Shown here one piece after another: positions 34,547-43,223 of a stretch of DNA of 64,000 bases. A model generated the notes under the pieces. The model saw only the letters and a list, made by a program, of their open reading frames with translations. It was not told where the DNA came from and searched no databases. Made by a program: the position numbers and the translations under genes. This DNA comes from a bacterium (lineage in GTDB: Bacteria; Myxococcota_A; Bradymonadia; Bradymonadales; Bradymonadaceae): assembly GCA_030427705.1 (NCBI GenBank), contig JAUIBR010000012.1:62001-126000 (forward strand), written 5' to 3'. Position 1 is the stretch's first letter; each line of letters starts with the position of its first letter.

Positions 34547-35422
34547 CTATGCGGGCTTGAAGTCAGTCGCCCCGGTCCATTCGAGGCTGCGTTCCCAGAG
34601 GTCCTTCGCAAGCGCTTCATCTTGACCAAGTTTGGCTGTCGCGACTGGCTTGCACTTGTCGTAGTAGAGGCCGTTCTCGCGTCCCGCGGCTTCTGACACA
34701 GCGCAGTGCAGGGTCGTTTGCGCACCTTCCTCGTTTGTGATCATGAACAACATCGCGATATTCCGGAACGGAAACGGCACGCGACGCCAGATGTCGGATG
34801 CGACAACGCCCGGGTGGAGCGCATAGGTGCTAGTGCCTGTGCCGCTCAGCCGCTTGGCGAGTTCCATGTTGAAAAACACGTTGGCCAGCTTTGAGACACA
34901 GTACTCAGGAAAGCCCGACTTTGAGGGCGTCCGCTGTTGAACAACTTCGAGGTCCCACTTTTTTACGCGGGTGTGGGCACGGCTCGCGACATTGACGATC
35001 CTGGAGTTCGGCGCTTTTAGCACGTTCTCGATCAATCCGAGGGTCAATAGAAACGGCCCCAGATGATTCACGCCAAAATGAACCTCGAACCCCTCTTTCG
35101 TCACACCCTGCGCGCCTGCAAGCCCGGCGTTATTGATCAGGATATCAATGGGCTGACCGGACGATTGATAGGAATCGACGAACGCCCGGACCGAGTCGAA
35201 GTCGCCCAAATCAAGCGCCTGAAACTCGACGCGGTCATGGCCTGCTTCCTGGCGAATCTCGTCCACCACGGGCAGGGCTTTGGACTCGGAACGACAGGCC
35301 AAAACGACAGACGCCCCGGCTTTTGCAAGCTCAAGGGCGGTCACTTTGCCTATCCCGGTATTCGAACCGGTGACGATGATGTGTTTGTCGGAGAGATCGG
35401 GGATCTCTACAGATTTGGGCAT
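34547..35422 (-). CDS. short-chain dehydrogenase/reductase, retinol-dehydrogenase-like
   Basis: 291 residues. Classical SDR: cofactor motif TGSNTGIG, NNAG, catalytic YCVSK and the LHPGVVASDIWRR tail, typical of the retinol-dehydrogenase/WW-oxidoreductase-like group. NADP(H) preference is likely from ACRSESKA after strand 2. Substrate unknown. Confidence 0.92.
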   Translation of the reverse strand: MPKSVEIPDLSDKHIIVTGSNTGIGKVTALELAKAGASVVLACRSESKALPVVDEIRQEAGHDRVEFQALDLGDFDSVRAFVDSYQSSGQPIDILINNAGLAGAQGVTKEGFEVHFGVNHLGPFLLTLGLIENVLKAPNSRIVNVASRAHTRVKKWDLEVVQQRTPSKSGFPEYCVSKLANVFFNMELAKRLSGTGTSTYALHPGVVASDIWRRVPFPFRNIAMLFMITNEEGAQTTLHCAVSEAAGRENGLYYDKCKPVATAKLGQDEALAKDLWERSLEWTGATDFKPA

Positions 35423-35432
35423 TGCCGTGTCC

Positions 35433-35936
35433 TCATGGACTTGGGAAGCAAGCGTTCAGCTCATCAATGCAAAATTCGGCTGCGCACGTCTGGATTTCAT
35501 CACCCGTGGGCAATTCCCCGCAGTTCTCTTGGATGCAAGCATACACCGCAACGACCTTTTGTTGCTCATTTGGCGCGCCTTGCTCTAGACATCGCGTTGC
35601 ACAGGTATCGTCCTCGCAAGGCTGCAAGCACTCCAACAATTCAGGGCAGGTCAACCCAGTCATCACGTTGGCGTTGTTGACGTTGTTGACGTTGTTGGGG
35701 TTAACGTTGTTTGGTCCAACATTGTTCACGTTATTGGACGTGTTGTTCTCAACGACAACGTTGTTTGGATCAACGTTATTGGCGTTGTTGCTGTTGTTAG
35801 CGTTGTTATTGGCGTTATTGGCGTTATTGGCGTTGTTCGCGTTATTTGCGTTGTTCTCGCCATCCCCGCTCTTCTTGGGGACGTCACCACAACCGACAGC
35901 CAACACAACAAAAATCAAAACAATCAGGTACTTCAT
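35433..35936 (-). CDS. Asn-linker lipoprotein with small Cys-rich domain
   Basis: 167 residues. ATG 35936 gives MKYLIVLIFVVLAVGC. About 65 residues of NNANN/NNVNN repeats follow, then a compact domain with eight Cys in CPELLECLQPCEDDTC-type spacing, probably disulfide-bonded. Same stalk-and-head plan as the gene at 18793-19395. No homologous family named. Confidence 0.82.
   Translation of the reverse strand: MKYLIVLIFVVLAVGCGDVPKKSGDGENNANNANNANNANNANNNANNSNNANNVDPNNVVVENNTSNNVNNVGPNNVNPNNVNNVNNANVMTGLTCPELLECLQPCEDDTCATRCLEQGAPNEQQKVVAVYACIQENCGELPTGDEIQTCAAEFCIDELNACFPSP
35670..35857 (-). repeat. Asn-codon degenerate minisatellite
   Basis: Repeated GTTGTTGAC/GTTATTGGC units (plus strand), encoding the Asn stalk of the lipoprotein at 35433-35936. 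Units vary more than in the 19160-19300 array. Confidence 0.75.
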
Positions 35937-35983
35937 CGAGGTCACTCGCTTGTAATCAAGCACACCCTCTCTCGAATCCCACC

Positions 35984-36032
35984 AAAAATCAAAAAAGATG
36001 TTTGCCCCGCGCCCCAAGCGGCGACGGGGCAA
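35984..36032 (-). terminator. terminator of the AIM24 operon
   Basis: On the minus strand TTGCCCCG...CGGGGCAA form an 8-bp stem extended by GCC/GGC, followed shortly by TTTTTT and TTTTT. It sits 20 bp after the last AIM24 stop. Confidence 0.65.
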
Positions 36033-36050
36033 TTCCCAGTAAAGCGATGT

Positions 36051-36734
36051 CTAGTTGTTCGTCTTAACCGGTCGATACGGGTGGAGGAAGTTCGCCAGCG
36101 CAGACGAGCTACGCGTCGAAATCCAAACCGTGCCCTGACCGGTGAATCGGCAGACGCGACCTTCACCGCCAGCCAGAAGGCTCTTGATTCCGCCGATGGT
36201 CTCCATTTGGAAGTTGAGACCTTCGGTGAATCCGACGATGTGGAAGTTGTCGACGATATAACCCTGAGGGCCAACTTCAACGGCATGGATGCCGCCGTAG
36301 CTTCCCATGAACAATGGGCCGGTGCCGCTTGCACGGAGCATGAACAGGCTTGTGCCGCTGGTCCAACCTTTGAGGCCTTGGAATTGCGAATCGAGCTCGA
36401 TGTTCGGGCCAGACGCGATGTAGTTGCCAGACGACATCATCACCGCTTGGCTTCCGTCCATATCGAACGAAATGATGTCGCCCTCAGCTGATGGTGCGAC
36501 CCAAATGGTCTCGCCAGCTTGGCTAGCCGTGAAGGTGTTTTGGAACAGGCTCTCGCCGCCCAATAGCTTACGTTTTGCCGCGCCCATCAAGCCGCCTCGC
36601 ATCGAGGTCTGCATGTTGATTGCGCTGTCCTTGGCGACCATCGCTGCGGCTTCCACCACAAGCTGCTCACCAGGTTGGTCGAACGTGTACTTAACGATTG
36701 AGAAGTTTGGTCGTTGTCTTACTTCGTATGCCAT
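36051..36734 (-). CDS. AIM24 family protein, third paralogue
   Basis: 227 residues. AIM24/TIGR00266 family of beta-helical or double-psi-type folds. The family patterns seen are PGEQLVVEAAAMVAKDS at the start, GGLMGAAKRKLLGGESLFQNTFTAS and VWISTRSSSALANFLHP at the end. It lacks the usual glycine-flanked pattern in a few places. No signal peptide. SD GGAGG precedes the ATG. Bacterial AIM24 proteins have unknown function. Confidence 0.9.
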   Translation of the reverse strand: MAYEVRQRPNFSIVKYTFDQPGEQLVVEAAAMVAKDSAINMQTSMRGGLMGAAKRKLLGGESLFQNTFTASQAGETIWVAPSAEGDIISFDMDGSQAVMMSSGNYIASGPNIELDSQFQGLKGWTSGTSLFMLRASGTGPLFMGSYGGIHAVEVGPQGYIVDNFHIVGFTEGLNFQMETIGGIKSLLAGGEGRVCRFTGQGTVWISTRSSSALANFLHPYRPVKTNN

Positions 36735-36744
36735 CTTGGTCCTC

Positions 36745-37458
36745 CTAGTTCGAACGCGGAGGCAACAAGCCGCCGACCGTCATGCCGTAGTCACTTGGGT
36801 TACGCGTCTGAATCCAGATACGTCCTTGTCCCGTGAACTTGCAGACCATTCCCTCGCCCGAAAGGAACGAAGCGATGAAACCGCCCGCAGCCTTCTGAAC
36901 GTTGAACGTCAGCGTGTTGTCCCATGCGACAAGGTGCCCATTATCGATGATGAGGTTTCCGTCGCACTGCATCTCTTGGATGCCACCGAAGGCGCCCAAA
37001 AGAACCGAAGAGCCAGGGCCACCTGGCATGCAGTTGAGAACGAAGAGGCCTTCACCACCAAAGAACGTCTTTGCACCGCCCATTTCGGCGTTCACACCGG
37101 TTCCAACCGTATTGGCGATATAGGCGGTGGATTGCACTTTGATGCCAGCTTGTGGCAGCTCAATCCAGCACATGTCGCCAGGTAGCGTGTGGGACAGCAA
37201 CAGTTCACCCGGACCGCCTTGGGCCGTGAAGGTGTTTTGGAAGAACGACTCGCCTGTCAGCATTTTGCTGGCAGCACTGGCGATTTTGCCAAGCAGACCA
37301 CCACCCTTTGATTGGGAGTTGTTGGCCATGCCGGTCGTCATCTGAATATTTGTGGACATGCCGATCATCGCGCCGGGCTCTACTTCAAGCTGTTCTCCAG
37401 GCTGAAGGTGAATTTGAGCCATCGTGCTGACGGGCTGATAAAGCAGATTTGTTTGCAT
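36745..37458 (-). CDS. AIM24 family protein, second paralogue
   Basis: 237 residues. LQPGEQLEVEPGAMIGMSTNIQ, KMLTGESFFQNTFTAQGGPGELLLS and GRIWIQTRNPSDYG are characteristic of the family. An AGGAG precedes the ATG; 9-10 bp separate it from each neighbour. Middle member of the three tandem copies. Confidence 0.93.
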   Translation of the reverse strand: MQTNLLYQPVSTMAQIHLQPGEQLEVEPGAMIGMSTNIQMTTGMANNSQSKGGGLLGKIASAASKMLTGESFFQNTFTAQGGPGELLLSHTLPGDMCWIELPQAGIKVQSTAYIANTVGTGVNAEMGGAKTFFGGEGLFVLNCMPGGPGSSVLLGAFGGIQEMQCDGNLIIDNGHLVAWDNTLTFNVQKAAGGFIASFLSGEGMVCKFTGQGRIWIQTRNPSDYGMTVGGLLPPRSN

Positions 37459-37467
37459 GATGTCTCC

Positions 37468-38163
37468 TTAGAGCGGCAGAAGTGGGCTAATCCAATCAAC
37501 GATCGCCGAGACGTTACGGGATTGAATGTAAACTCGACCTTGACCGGTGAATTCACAAACCATGCCCTCGCCCGAAGCGAACATACCGACAAGGCCGCCA
37601 CCAGCGGACTTGAGGTTGAACTTCAGGTCGCCCTCATAACCAACAAGGTGGCCGTTATCGACGATATAGCTGCCGTTGACGTCGATAACATCGACGCCGC
37701 CGAAGCTGTTGAACCACAGGTCGCCAGTGCCCGAAACCTTCAGAAAGAACGCGCCCTCTTTCGCGAGGATGCCTTTGATGCCACCGTACTGAACGCCGAC
37801 ATTGATATTGCCCATCGAGCCGCAGTACGCGCCTGCCGACAATGTGATGGGATTTCCTTCCAATTTACGGTGGATAATCGAACCACTCATAACCGGCGAG
37901 AACCAGACGCTGCCTGGTTGAGTCGTGGTGTAGTGGCTGACAAAGAAGCTCTCTCCGCCGAGGAACTTTCGTACAACAGCGGCAAAGATAGCCTTGAACT
38001 TATCTCCGACACCCGCACTTGGATCAATCGTGAGCTTCGCCTCAAGGTTGATGTGATTGCTCATGGCAATCATCGCACCTGGCTCGGTCACAAGCGTCTC
38101 TCCTGGCTGCATATCAACCCGGAGCATAGAAAATGCAGGATCGTGGGTGATCTCGTGATTCAC
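37468..38163 (-). CDS. AIM24 family protein, first paralogue (GTG start)
   Basis: 231 residues, GTG start with GGAGG 4 bp upstream. MQPGETLVTEPGAMIAMSNHIN, KFLGGESFFVSHYTTTQPG and GRVYIQSRNVSAIVDWI match the family. First gene of the tandem array; upstream is a 240-bp non-coding region shared with the acyl-CoA dehydrogenase. Confidence 0.93.
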   Translation of the reverse strand: MNHEITHDPAFSMLRVDMQPGETLVTEPGAMIAMSNHINLEAKLTIDPSAGVGDKFKAIFAAVVRKFLGGESFFVSHYTTTQPGSVWFSPVMSGSIIHRKLEGNPITLSAGAYCGSMGNINVGVQYGGIKGILAKEGAFFLKVSGTGDLWFNSFGGVDVIDVNGSYIVDNGHLVGYEGDLKFNLKSAGGGLVGMFASGEGMVCEFTGQGRVYIQSRNVSAIVDWISPLLPL

Positions 38164-38400
38164 ACGCCCTCCTTCGAAAAATCAAAATTTCATTGAGCGT
38201 CAACAACCTAGGTGATGGCACTGGGGTTGTGAAGCTGAAAGATCCTGAAAATGACGCAGTGCGGCGAAAACTCCCCGATAAATCAAAAGCCTGCGCGGCT
38301 TGGGCTTCGGAGACTCACCCGGGATGGGCCCCTAAAAATGGCAATATTTGATGAAATCTGGAACTGCTTTTCTGCATCATATACCTTGACGAAATTGAAA
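38164..38400. other. divergent intergenic region between AIM24 and acyl-CoA dehydrogenase genes
   Basis: The stretch holds no convincing gene. A TTGACG at 38386-38391 lies a plausible distance before the acyl-CoA dehydrogenase, and a -35-like TTGACG on the minus strand lies in front of the AIM24 array. Otherwise nothing beyond short GC hairpins. Confidence 0.5.
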
Positions 38401-38418
38401 TGAATGAGCATTCATTCA
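38401..38418. promoter_or_regulatory. FadR (YsiA)/PsrA-type operator palindrome
   Basis: TGAATGAGCATTCATTCA is a palindrome of TGAATGA-4-TCATTCA. It has the arms and spacing of the TGAATGANNNNTCATTCA box bound by TetR-family FadR of Bacillus, a repressor relieved by long-chain acyl-CoA. It lies 33 bp before the ATG of an acyl-CoA dehydrogenase, exactly where repression by such a regulator would act. The regulator gene itself is not in the window. Confidence 0.7.
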
Positions 38419-38451
38419 AGGCAAACTTTACCACGTCTCAAGAGAGTAAAA

Positions 38452-40212
38452 ATGGACGTCTATAAACCACCCATCCGCGACATGTTGTTCAATATGAAGG
38501 CGTTTGGTTACACCGAGCGCGTCGCATCGTTGGAAGCTTTCCAAGATTATGACATCGAGACCGCGTTGATGATGATGCAGAGCACTGCAGACATCCTCAC
38601 CAAGGAGCTCTTGCCCCTCAACAAGAAGGGCGATGAGATTGGCGTGTCTTGGGACCCAGAAACCGGCGACGTCAAAACGCCCGATGGATTCCGTGAAGCC
38701 TACCAAACCCTGTTCAACAACGGGATGATTGGCATCACCGGTCCGGTCGAGTACGGCGGTGGTGGTTGCCCAGAGAGCCTTGGCGTTGCGCTTGGCGAAA
38801 TGGGAACAGCGGTCAACAAGAGCTTCGCGATGTGCCCCGGCCTGACCCGCGGCCTCGTCGACGCGATTGCACACCACGCGACGCAGGAACAGAAAGATTT
38901 CTACCTGCCGAAGCTGGTCTCCGGTGAGTGGTCCGGAACGATGTGCCTGACCGAGCCGCAGTGCGGAACGGACCTGGGTCTCATTACGACGAAAGCGGTT
39001 CCAGACGGCGACGGCTACCTGATTAGCGGCACCAAGATTTGGATTACGTTCGGCGAACACGACATGGCCGACAATATCATCCACTTCGTGTTGGCTCGAT
39101 TGCCTGATGCCCCGGAAGGCATCAAGGGAATCTCGGTGTTCGTCGTTCCGAAGTTCATCGATGGTGAGCGAAACCAGGTGCGCTGCACGGGTCTTGAGCA
39201 CAAGATGGGCATCCACGCATCGCCCACCTGCGTCATGGAGTTCGAAAACGCCAAAGGCTGGCTCGTTGGTGAAGAGAACAAGGGCATGCGCTCCATGTTC
39301 ACCATGATGAATGCTGCTCGATTGCACGTTGGTATCGAGGGCATCTCGCTCTCGGATATCTCGTATCAGACGGCTGTTGCCTTCGCGAAAGACCGTCGCC
39401 AAAGCCGCTCGTTGGACGCTTCCAAGAGTGACCCAGACGCGAAGGCTGACAACATCCTGGTTCACCCAGATGTCCGTCGCATGCTTTTGAATGTGAAAGC
39501 TTCAAACGAAGCGATGCGTTCGCTTGCAATGTGGGTCGCGGTTGAGCATGACGTCAGCCTCAACCACCCTGACGAGCAGACTCGCCAGGAAGCCGACGAC
39601 CTCGTCGCGCTGCTAACGCCGGTCATCAAGTCGTACTTTACCGAGCGCGGCTTCATGAACATCTCGGAGTCCATGCAGGTTCTGGGTGGCGCTGGCTACA
39701 CGACCGACTGGGATATCGAGCAGTACATGCGCGATGAGCGTATCGCGATGCTCTACGAGGGAACGAACCACATTCAGGCTCTCGACCTTGTCGGCCGCAA
39801 GTTGCCTCGCAAAGGCGGACGCCTGATGCAGCTCTTCGCTTCACGCGTGACGGACATGATCCGTGACAACAAAGAAGTTGAAGCGATGGCTGAGTACATC
39901 ACGCCGCTCAAAGAGCTTTCGAAGCTCACGACCGGCATCACGATGGAACTGGCTACGAAAGGCATGGAAGACCCTGAGATTGCAGGTGCAGTTGCATCCA
40001 ACTACCTCAACCTCTTCGCGCTGCTCGCCCTTCAATACGCAAACTGCGTTGTCGCTCGCTACGCCATCGACAACCCCGGTTCAGAGTCGGATACGAAGCT
40101 GAAGACGATTCGTTACTTCACGACCTGCATTCTGCCCGAAGCTCAGGCCTACGCGGCGAAGATTGCGACCGGCAAAGCGAACCTCTTCGACTTCGACGTC
40201 GACGAATTCTAG
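38452..40212 (+). CDS. acyl-CoA dehydrogenase (FadE-like, large C-terminal form)
   Basis: 586 residues. Oxidises acyl-CoA to enoyl-CoA in beta-oxidation, FAD-dependent. AcylCoA_DH_N domain (MDVYKPPIRDMLFNM), middle domain (LTEPQCGTDLG; ISGTKIWITFGEHD), catalytic Glu in YEGTNHIQALDLVGRK, and a C-terminal extension of about 130 residues as in the prokaryotic large acyl-CoA dehydrogenases. ATG 38452 has a purine-rich AAGAGAG upstream; ATG 38404 lies inside the operator and is rejected. A paralogue is at 52256-54025. Confidence 0.95.
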   Translation: MDVYKPPIRDMLFNMKAFGYTERVASLEAFQDYDIETALMMMQSTADILTKELLPLNKKGDEIGVSWDPETGDVKTPDGFREAYQTLFNNGMIGITGPVEYGGGGCPESLGVALGEMGTAVNKSFAMCPGLTRGLVDAIAHHATQEQKDFYLPKLVSGEWSGTMCLTEPQCGTDLGLITTKAVPDGDGYLISGTKIWITFGEHDMADNIIHFVLARLPDAPEGIKGISVFVVPKFIDGERNQVRCTGLEHKMGIHASPTCVMEFENAKGWLVGEENKGMRSMFTMMNAARLHVGIEGISLSDISYQTAVAFAKDRRQSRSLDASKSDPDAKADNILVHPDVRRMLLNVKASNEAMRSLAMWVAVEHDVSLNHPDEQTRQEADDLVALLTPVIKSYFTERGFMNISESMQVLGGAGYTTDWDIEQYMRDERIAMLYEGTNHIQALDLVGRKLPRKGGRLMQLFASRVTDMIRDNKEVEAMAEYITPLKELSKLTTGITMELATKGMEDPEIAGAVASNYLNLFALLALQYANCVVARYAIDNPGSESDTKLKTIRYFTTCILPEAQAYAAKIATGKANLFDFDVDEF

Positions 40213-40236
40213 AAAACGCAGAATCTCGATTTCACT

Positions 40237-40271
40237 ACCGCCCGGTCCCCACTTTAGGGTATTCGGGCGGT
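40237..40271 (+). promoter_or_regulatory. inverted repeat abutting the porin start codon
   Basis: ACCGCCCG (40237-40244) pairs perfectly with CGGGCGGT (40264-40271), whose last base touches the ATG at 40272. A second short stem (CCCC/GGGT) is nested inside. The only Shine-Dalgarno-like GGGCGG is inside the 3' arm, so the fold would hide it. There is no T-run, so it is not a simple terminator. Confidence 0.5.
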
Positions 40272-41702
40272 ATGCGTTTCTTGTGGATAATAGTGCTTGT
40301 CCTTGCTTTCCCGGCGGTCGCGTTGGCGGACGAAGAGAATGGGCTCGACGAAGCAATCGAGGCTGCGCAGGACGGCGTAGATGACGCGTTGCTGCCAGAT
40401 GACGACGACGAGAATGACGTCGACGGCGACGCGGCACCTGCCCCGATGAAACCACTAGCGGGGTTTCGGCACGACTCCGAGAAGATCGCCGCGGCAGAGC
40501 GCGTATCCACCAAGGCCGCCAACCAACGCATCGATGTCGCCCAAGACATCGCAGAGAAGATTTCCGGGGACGAAAACACGCGCGAGCGCGAAGAAGAAGA
40601 GGTCAAACTCGAAACGGTCGCGCGACGTACCGAAGACTCAACCGGTGGCGCTGAGACCGAAGTGGGCGTCATCCAAGACTTCGCCGACCTCGACGTCTAT
40701 GGCCGCTTTGCGCTGCATATCCGCAACGACAAGGATGAGTTAACCATCCGCAACAATTCGTCGCGCTTTGGTCTGGAGCCGCTTGTTCACATTGGCAAGT
40801 TCGTGGTCAAAGGCCGCGGTGAATGGCGTATCAATTTTGGAGTTGGCGATGAGGAGTTCAATCTAGACACCGGGGATATCGACTCGTCCGCATCGCCGCT
40901 ATCCACGCGGCTTGGATACGTAGGATTCAGTGCTGGCGAATACGGTGAAGTCTACTTCGGCAAGCAGTGGAGCGTGTTCTACGACATCTCTGCATGGACT
41001 GACCAATTCACGGTCTTCGGTGGCGGCGCGGCAGGCGCATTCAACGCTGGCACAGATGGTGGCGCGCTGGGAACAGGTCGTGTCGACTCCGCAGTGACCT
41101 ACCGATTCAATCACAAGGGGGTCGAATTTGGGATGCAGGGTCAGTTCACAAACGGCAGACAGCGCTTCCTGGACGGATTTGCGGTCGCACTGGCTTACAA
41201 GCTCGACTTCGGTCTGGCGGCCGGCGTCGCATACAATCATGCCTTCCTCAACACCGTCTCAACCTCGCTCATCGAAGGTCACGACGACAAAGATGCGCAG
41301 ATCTTGAATGCCGCAATCAAGTACAAGCGGCGCCAATTCTACATTGCAGCCCTGTTTGCTGTCGCCAACAACACAGAGATCGTCAAGGTCGGCGACCAGC
41401 GCGTCACCTACCGGACCAAAGGTGCTGAGCTCTTCGCAGAATACGCGTTCAAGTTCGGGCTATCCGCTTACGGCGGCATGAATTTCAGCGAATGGACGGC
41501 CGATTCGGACCTTCTCTCGGACGATGCTGGCGTATTGGATTTCATGGTCGGCGCAAAATACAACATCGGCGAGTTCGTCTTCCTCTACAGCGAAGGGCGA
41601 ATCTCTGCTAGCCGGGATGCTGTGGGCGTCATCCAGCCGTCGGTTGCGACCTTGGGTCTGCGTCTGGATTACTCGCTGATTAAGTTCCGCGCGACCCGAT
41701 AG
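40272..41702 (+). CDS. porin-like outer membrane protein
   Basis: 476 residues. Signal peptide MRFLWIIVLVLAFPAVALA, then an acidic, charged, coil-like N-terminal region (about 25-130), then a predicted beta-barrel with Gly/aromatic alternating strands (LDVYGRFALHIRND; LGYVGFSAGEYGEVYFGKQW; GVEFGMQGQFTNGRQRF; LGLRLDYSLIKF). It resembles trimeric general porins (Gram-negative porin/OmpC-type fold), though the N-terminal coil may anchor it to peptidoglycan. Its stop abuts the stop of the opposing SDR gene. Confidence 0.85.
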   Translation: MRFLWIIVLVLAFPAVALADEENGLDEAIEAAQDGVDDALLPDDDDENDVDGDAAPAPMKPLAGFRHDSEKIAAAERVSTKAANQRIDVAQDIAEKISGDENTREREEEEVKLETVARRTEDSTGGAETEVGVIQDFADLDVYGRFALHIRNDKDELTIRNNSSRFGLEPLVHIGKFVVKGRGEWRINFGVGDEEFNLDTGDIDSSASPLSTRLGYVGFSAGEYGEVYFGKQWSVFYDISAWTDQFTVFGGGAAGAFNAGTDGGALGTGRVDSAVTYRFNHKGVEFGMQGQFTNGRQRFLDGFAVALAYKLDFGLAAGVAYNHAFLNTVSTSLIEGHDDKDAQILNAAIKYKRRQFYIAALFAVANNTEIVKVGDQRVTYRTKGAELFAEYAFKFGLSAYGGMNFSEWTADSDLLSDDAGVLDFMVGAKYNIGEFVFLYSEGRISASRDAVGVIQPSVATLGLRLDYSLIKFRATR

Positions 41703-42404
41703 TCACCAATCGATGCGCTCACCGTCGCGGAAGAAGCCGCCAGACGGTCCGTCTGCATCCAAAGTCGCAGCCCAGACAATGCCCGAGATGCCTTCTTCAA
41801 TGTCACGAGAGGCATTTTCGCCGCCCATGTCAGTCTTCACCCAGCCCGGGCAGATGGAATTCACCTTCACGTCACCACGCGCTTCAACTTGCCAAATCTT
41901 GGTGAGCGCGTTCATCGCGACCTTGGATAGCCTGTAGGCGGTGTGGCCGCCGCCCATATCACTGAGCTGCCCCATGCCTGATGAGACATTTACGATACGG
42001 CCGTAGCCGTTCTCGTTCATCACAGGCATCGCCCGCTGAATGGTGCGATGGACGCTCAAGGTGTTTGTGTTAAAGGCTTGCGCAATGACGTCTGCCGGAA
42101 TCTTGTTTGGGTCCAGGTAACCGTCTCCATTTCGTTCGAAAATGGCGCCAGCGTTGTTCACCAGCACGTCTAACGAGCCGTGCGTGTCGAAGTACCAGTC
42201 GAAGAAGGCATTGACGCTCTGGTCACCGGAGACGTCCATTTCACGTCCTTCCACGGACCCAAATGTGGACAATTCATTGGCGGCAGCATCTGCTTTCGCC
42301 TGTGACCGCGCGGTAATCACCACGTGGTAGCCCTTTTCTGCCAACGCTTTTGCGGTATGAAATCCGAGCCCTCGATTTGCACCGGTTATGACGGCGTTTT
42401 TCAC
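41703..42404 (-). CDS. short-chain dehydrogenase/reductase (carbonyl reductase-like)
   Basis: 233 residues. Cofactor motif TGANRGLG, NNAG, active-site YRLSK and the CPGWVKTDMGG tail are typical of the carbonyl-reductase-like subgroup that also fits short-chain detoxifying oxidoreductases. ARSQAK after strand 2 points to NADP(H). Overlaps the end of the upstream outer membrane protein gene by 4 bp. Confidence 0.93.
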   Translation of the reverse strand: MKNAVITGANRGLGFHTAKALAEKGYHVVITARSQAKADAAANELSTFGSVEGREMDVSGDQSVNAFFDWYFDTHGSLDVLVNNAGAIFERNGDGYLDPNKIPADVIAQAFNTNTLSVHRTIQRAMPVMNENGYGRIVNVSSGMGQLSDMGGGHTAYRLSKVAMNALTKIWQVEARGDVKVNSICPGWVKTDMGGENASRDIEEGISGIVWAATLDADGPSGGFFRDGERIDW

Positions 42405-43147
42405 TGTCCATCCTTGGGTTTGTCATCGCCGCCGACGTACATCAAAGAGAACGTCCCTGACAGCGCATGGTGACTTTCAACATCTAACAACAACCGCACG
42501 AACGGCTGTTCGAAGTGAACGCGCGTGTAGAGCGCGAAATGCCTGGAGATCTGAAATCCAACCCCGCCGTATCCACCAATGCCCATGTCTGCGATGAAGT
42601 CTTCGTCTGATGGTCGCATCATCAAGCCAACCGAGAATCCAACATCCACGAACAAGGACGGAGTCTCTGGTGAGGTGTACAGGGTGAGTCCTCCGCCCCC
42701 ATAATAGTTTGCGCCTGCGAATGGGATTAGGAGCAACCCTGGGAACAACAGGAAGTACTTCAGCAATCTGTAGTCTTGCGGTTCCTCATCTGGGTCTTCG
42801 GGGACCTCCGGCTCTTTTGCGTACCATCCATAGGCATCTCCCATCGCTTCGAAGTCATGAAACATGATGGAGGCCGTTGAATGCACCCCAAAATGCTCCG
42901 TCATCGGGTAGACATTGCGATACGTGAAGGTGATGCCCGGTTGCGGTTGGTCGGCTTCTTTGTCGCGGCGTTCCCAGAACAACGCCGAGCCCCCTAAGCC
43001 ATAGAACGGGCGAGGAGGAAGCCACTGCTCGGACACCGACTTTTCGCGATTCTCACCTCCACCACCACCAACCGGCTCAATCGCCAGCGCTGGGGACGCA
43101 CACATCATGAAAAGCGCGATACACACCCATCGGGTACCCGTCTGCAT
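42401..43147 (-). CDS. predicted outer membrane protein
   Basis: 248 residues. Signal peptide MQTGTRWVCIALFMMCASPALA, then a Gly/Glu stretch and a beta-strand-rich body with alternating aromatic residues (GGLTLYTSPETPSLFVDVGFSVGLMM; HFALYTRVHFEQPF). SD GGAGG sits 4-8 bp before the ATG. No family recognised. Paired with the SDR gene. Confidence 0.72.
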   Translation of the reverse strand: MQTGTRWVCIALFMMCASPALAIEPVGGGGGENREKSVSEQWLPPRPFYGLGGSALFWERRDKEADQPQPGITFTYRNVYPMTEHFGVHSTASIMFHDFEAMGDAYGWYAKEPEVPEDPDEEPQDYRLLKYFLLFPGLLLIPFAGANYYGGGGLTLYTSPETPSLFVDVGFSVGLMMRPSDEDFIADMGIGGYGGVGFQISRHFALYTRVHFEQPFVRLLLDVESHHALSGTFSLMYVGGDDKPKDGQ

Positions 43148-43223
43148 TCGACCTCCAAAATAGCCAGCGCAAGCTCATGATACGCCAAGACTAATCGCGA
43201 ATCATGCACAGAATTTGTCGGCT

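Noticed and set aside
38251-38403. 50-codon open frame between AIM24 and acyl-CoA dehydrogenase genes
   Set aside because: No Shine-Dalgarno sequence, no recognisable motif, and its end lies inside the FadR-type operator.
38428-39465. 345-codon minus-strand frame within the acyl-CoA dehydrogenase gene
   Set aside because: Antisense shadow; the sense frame is a clear conserved enzyme.
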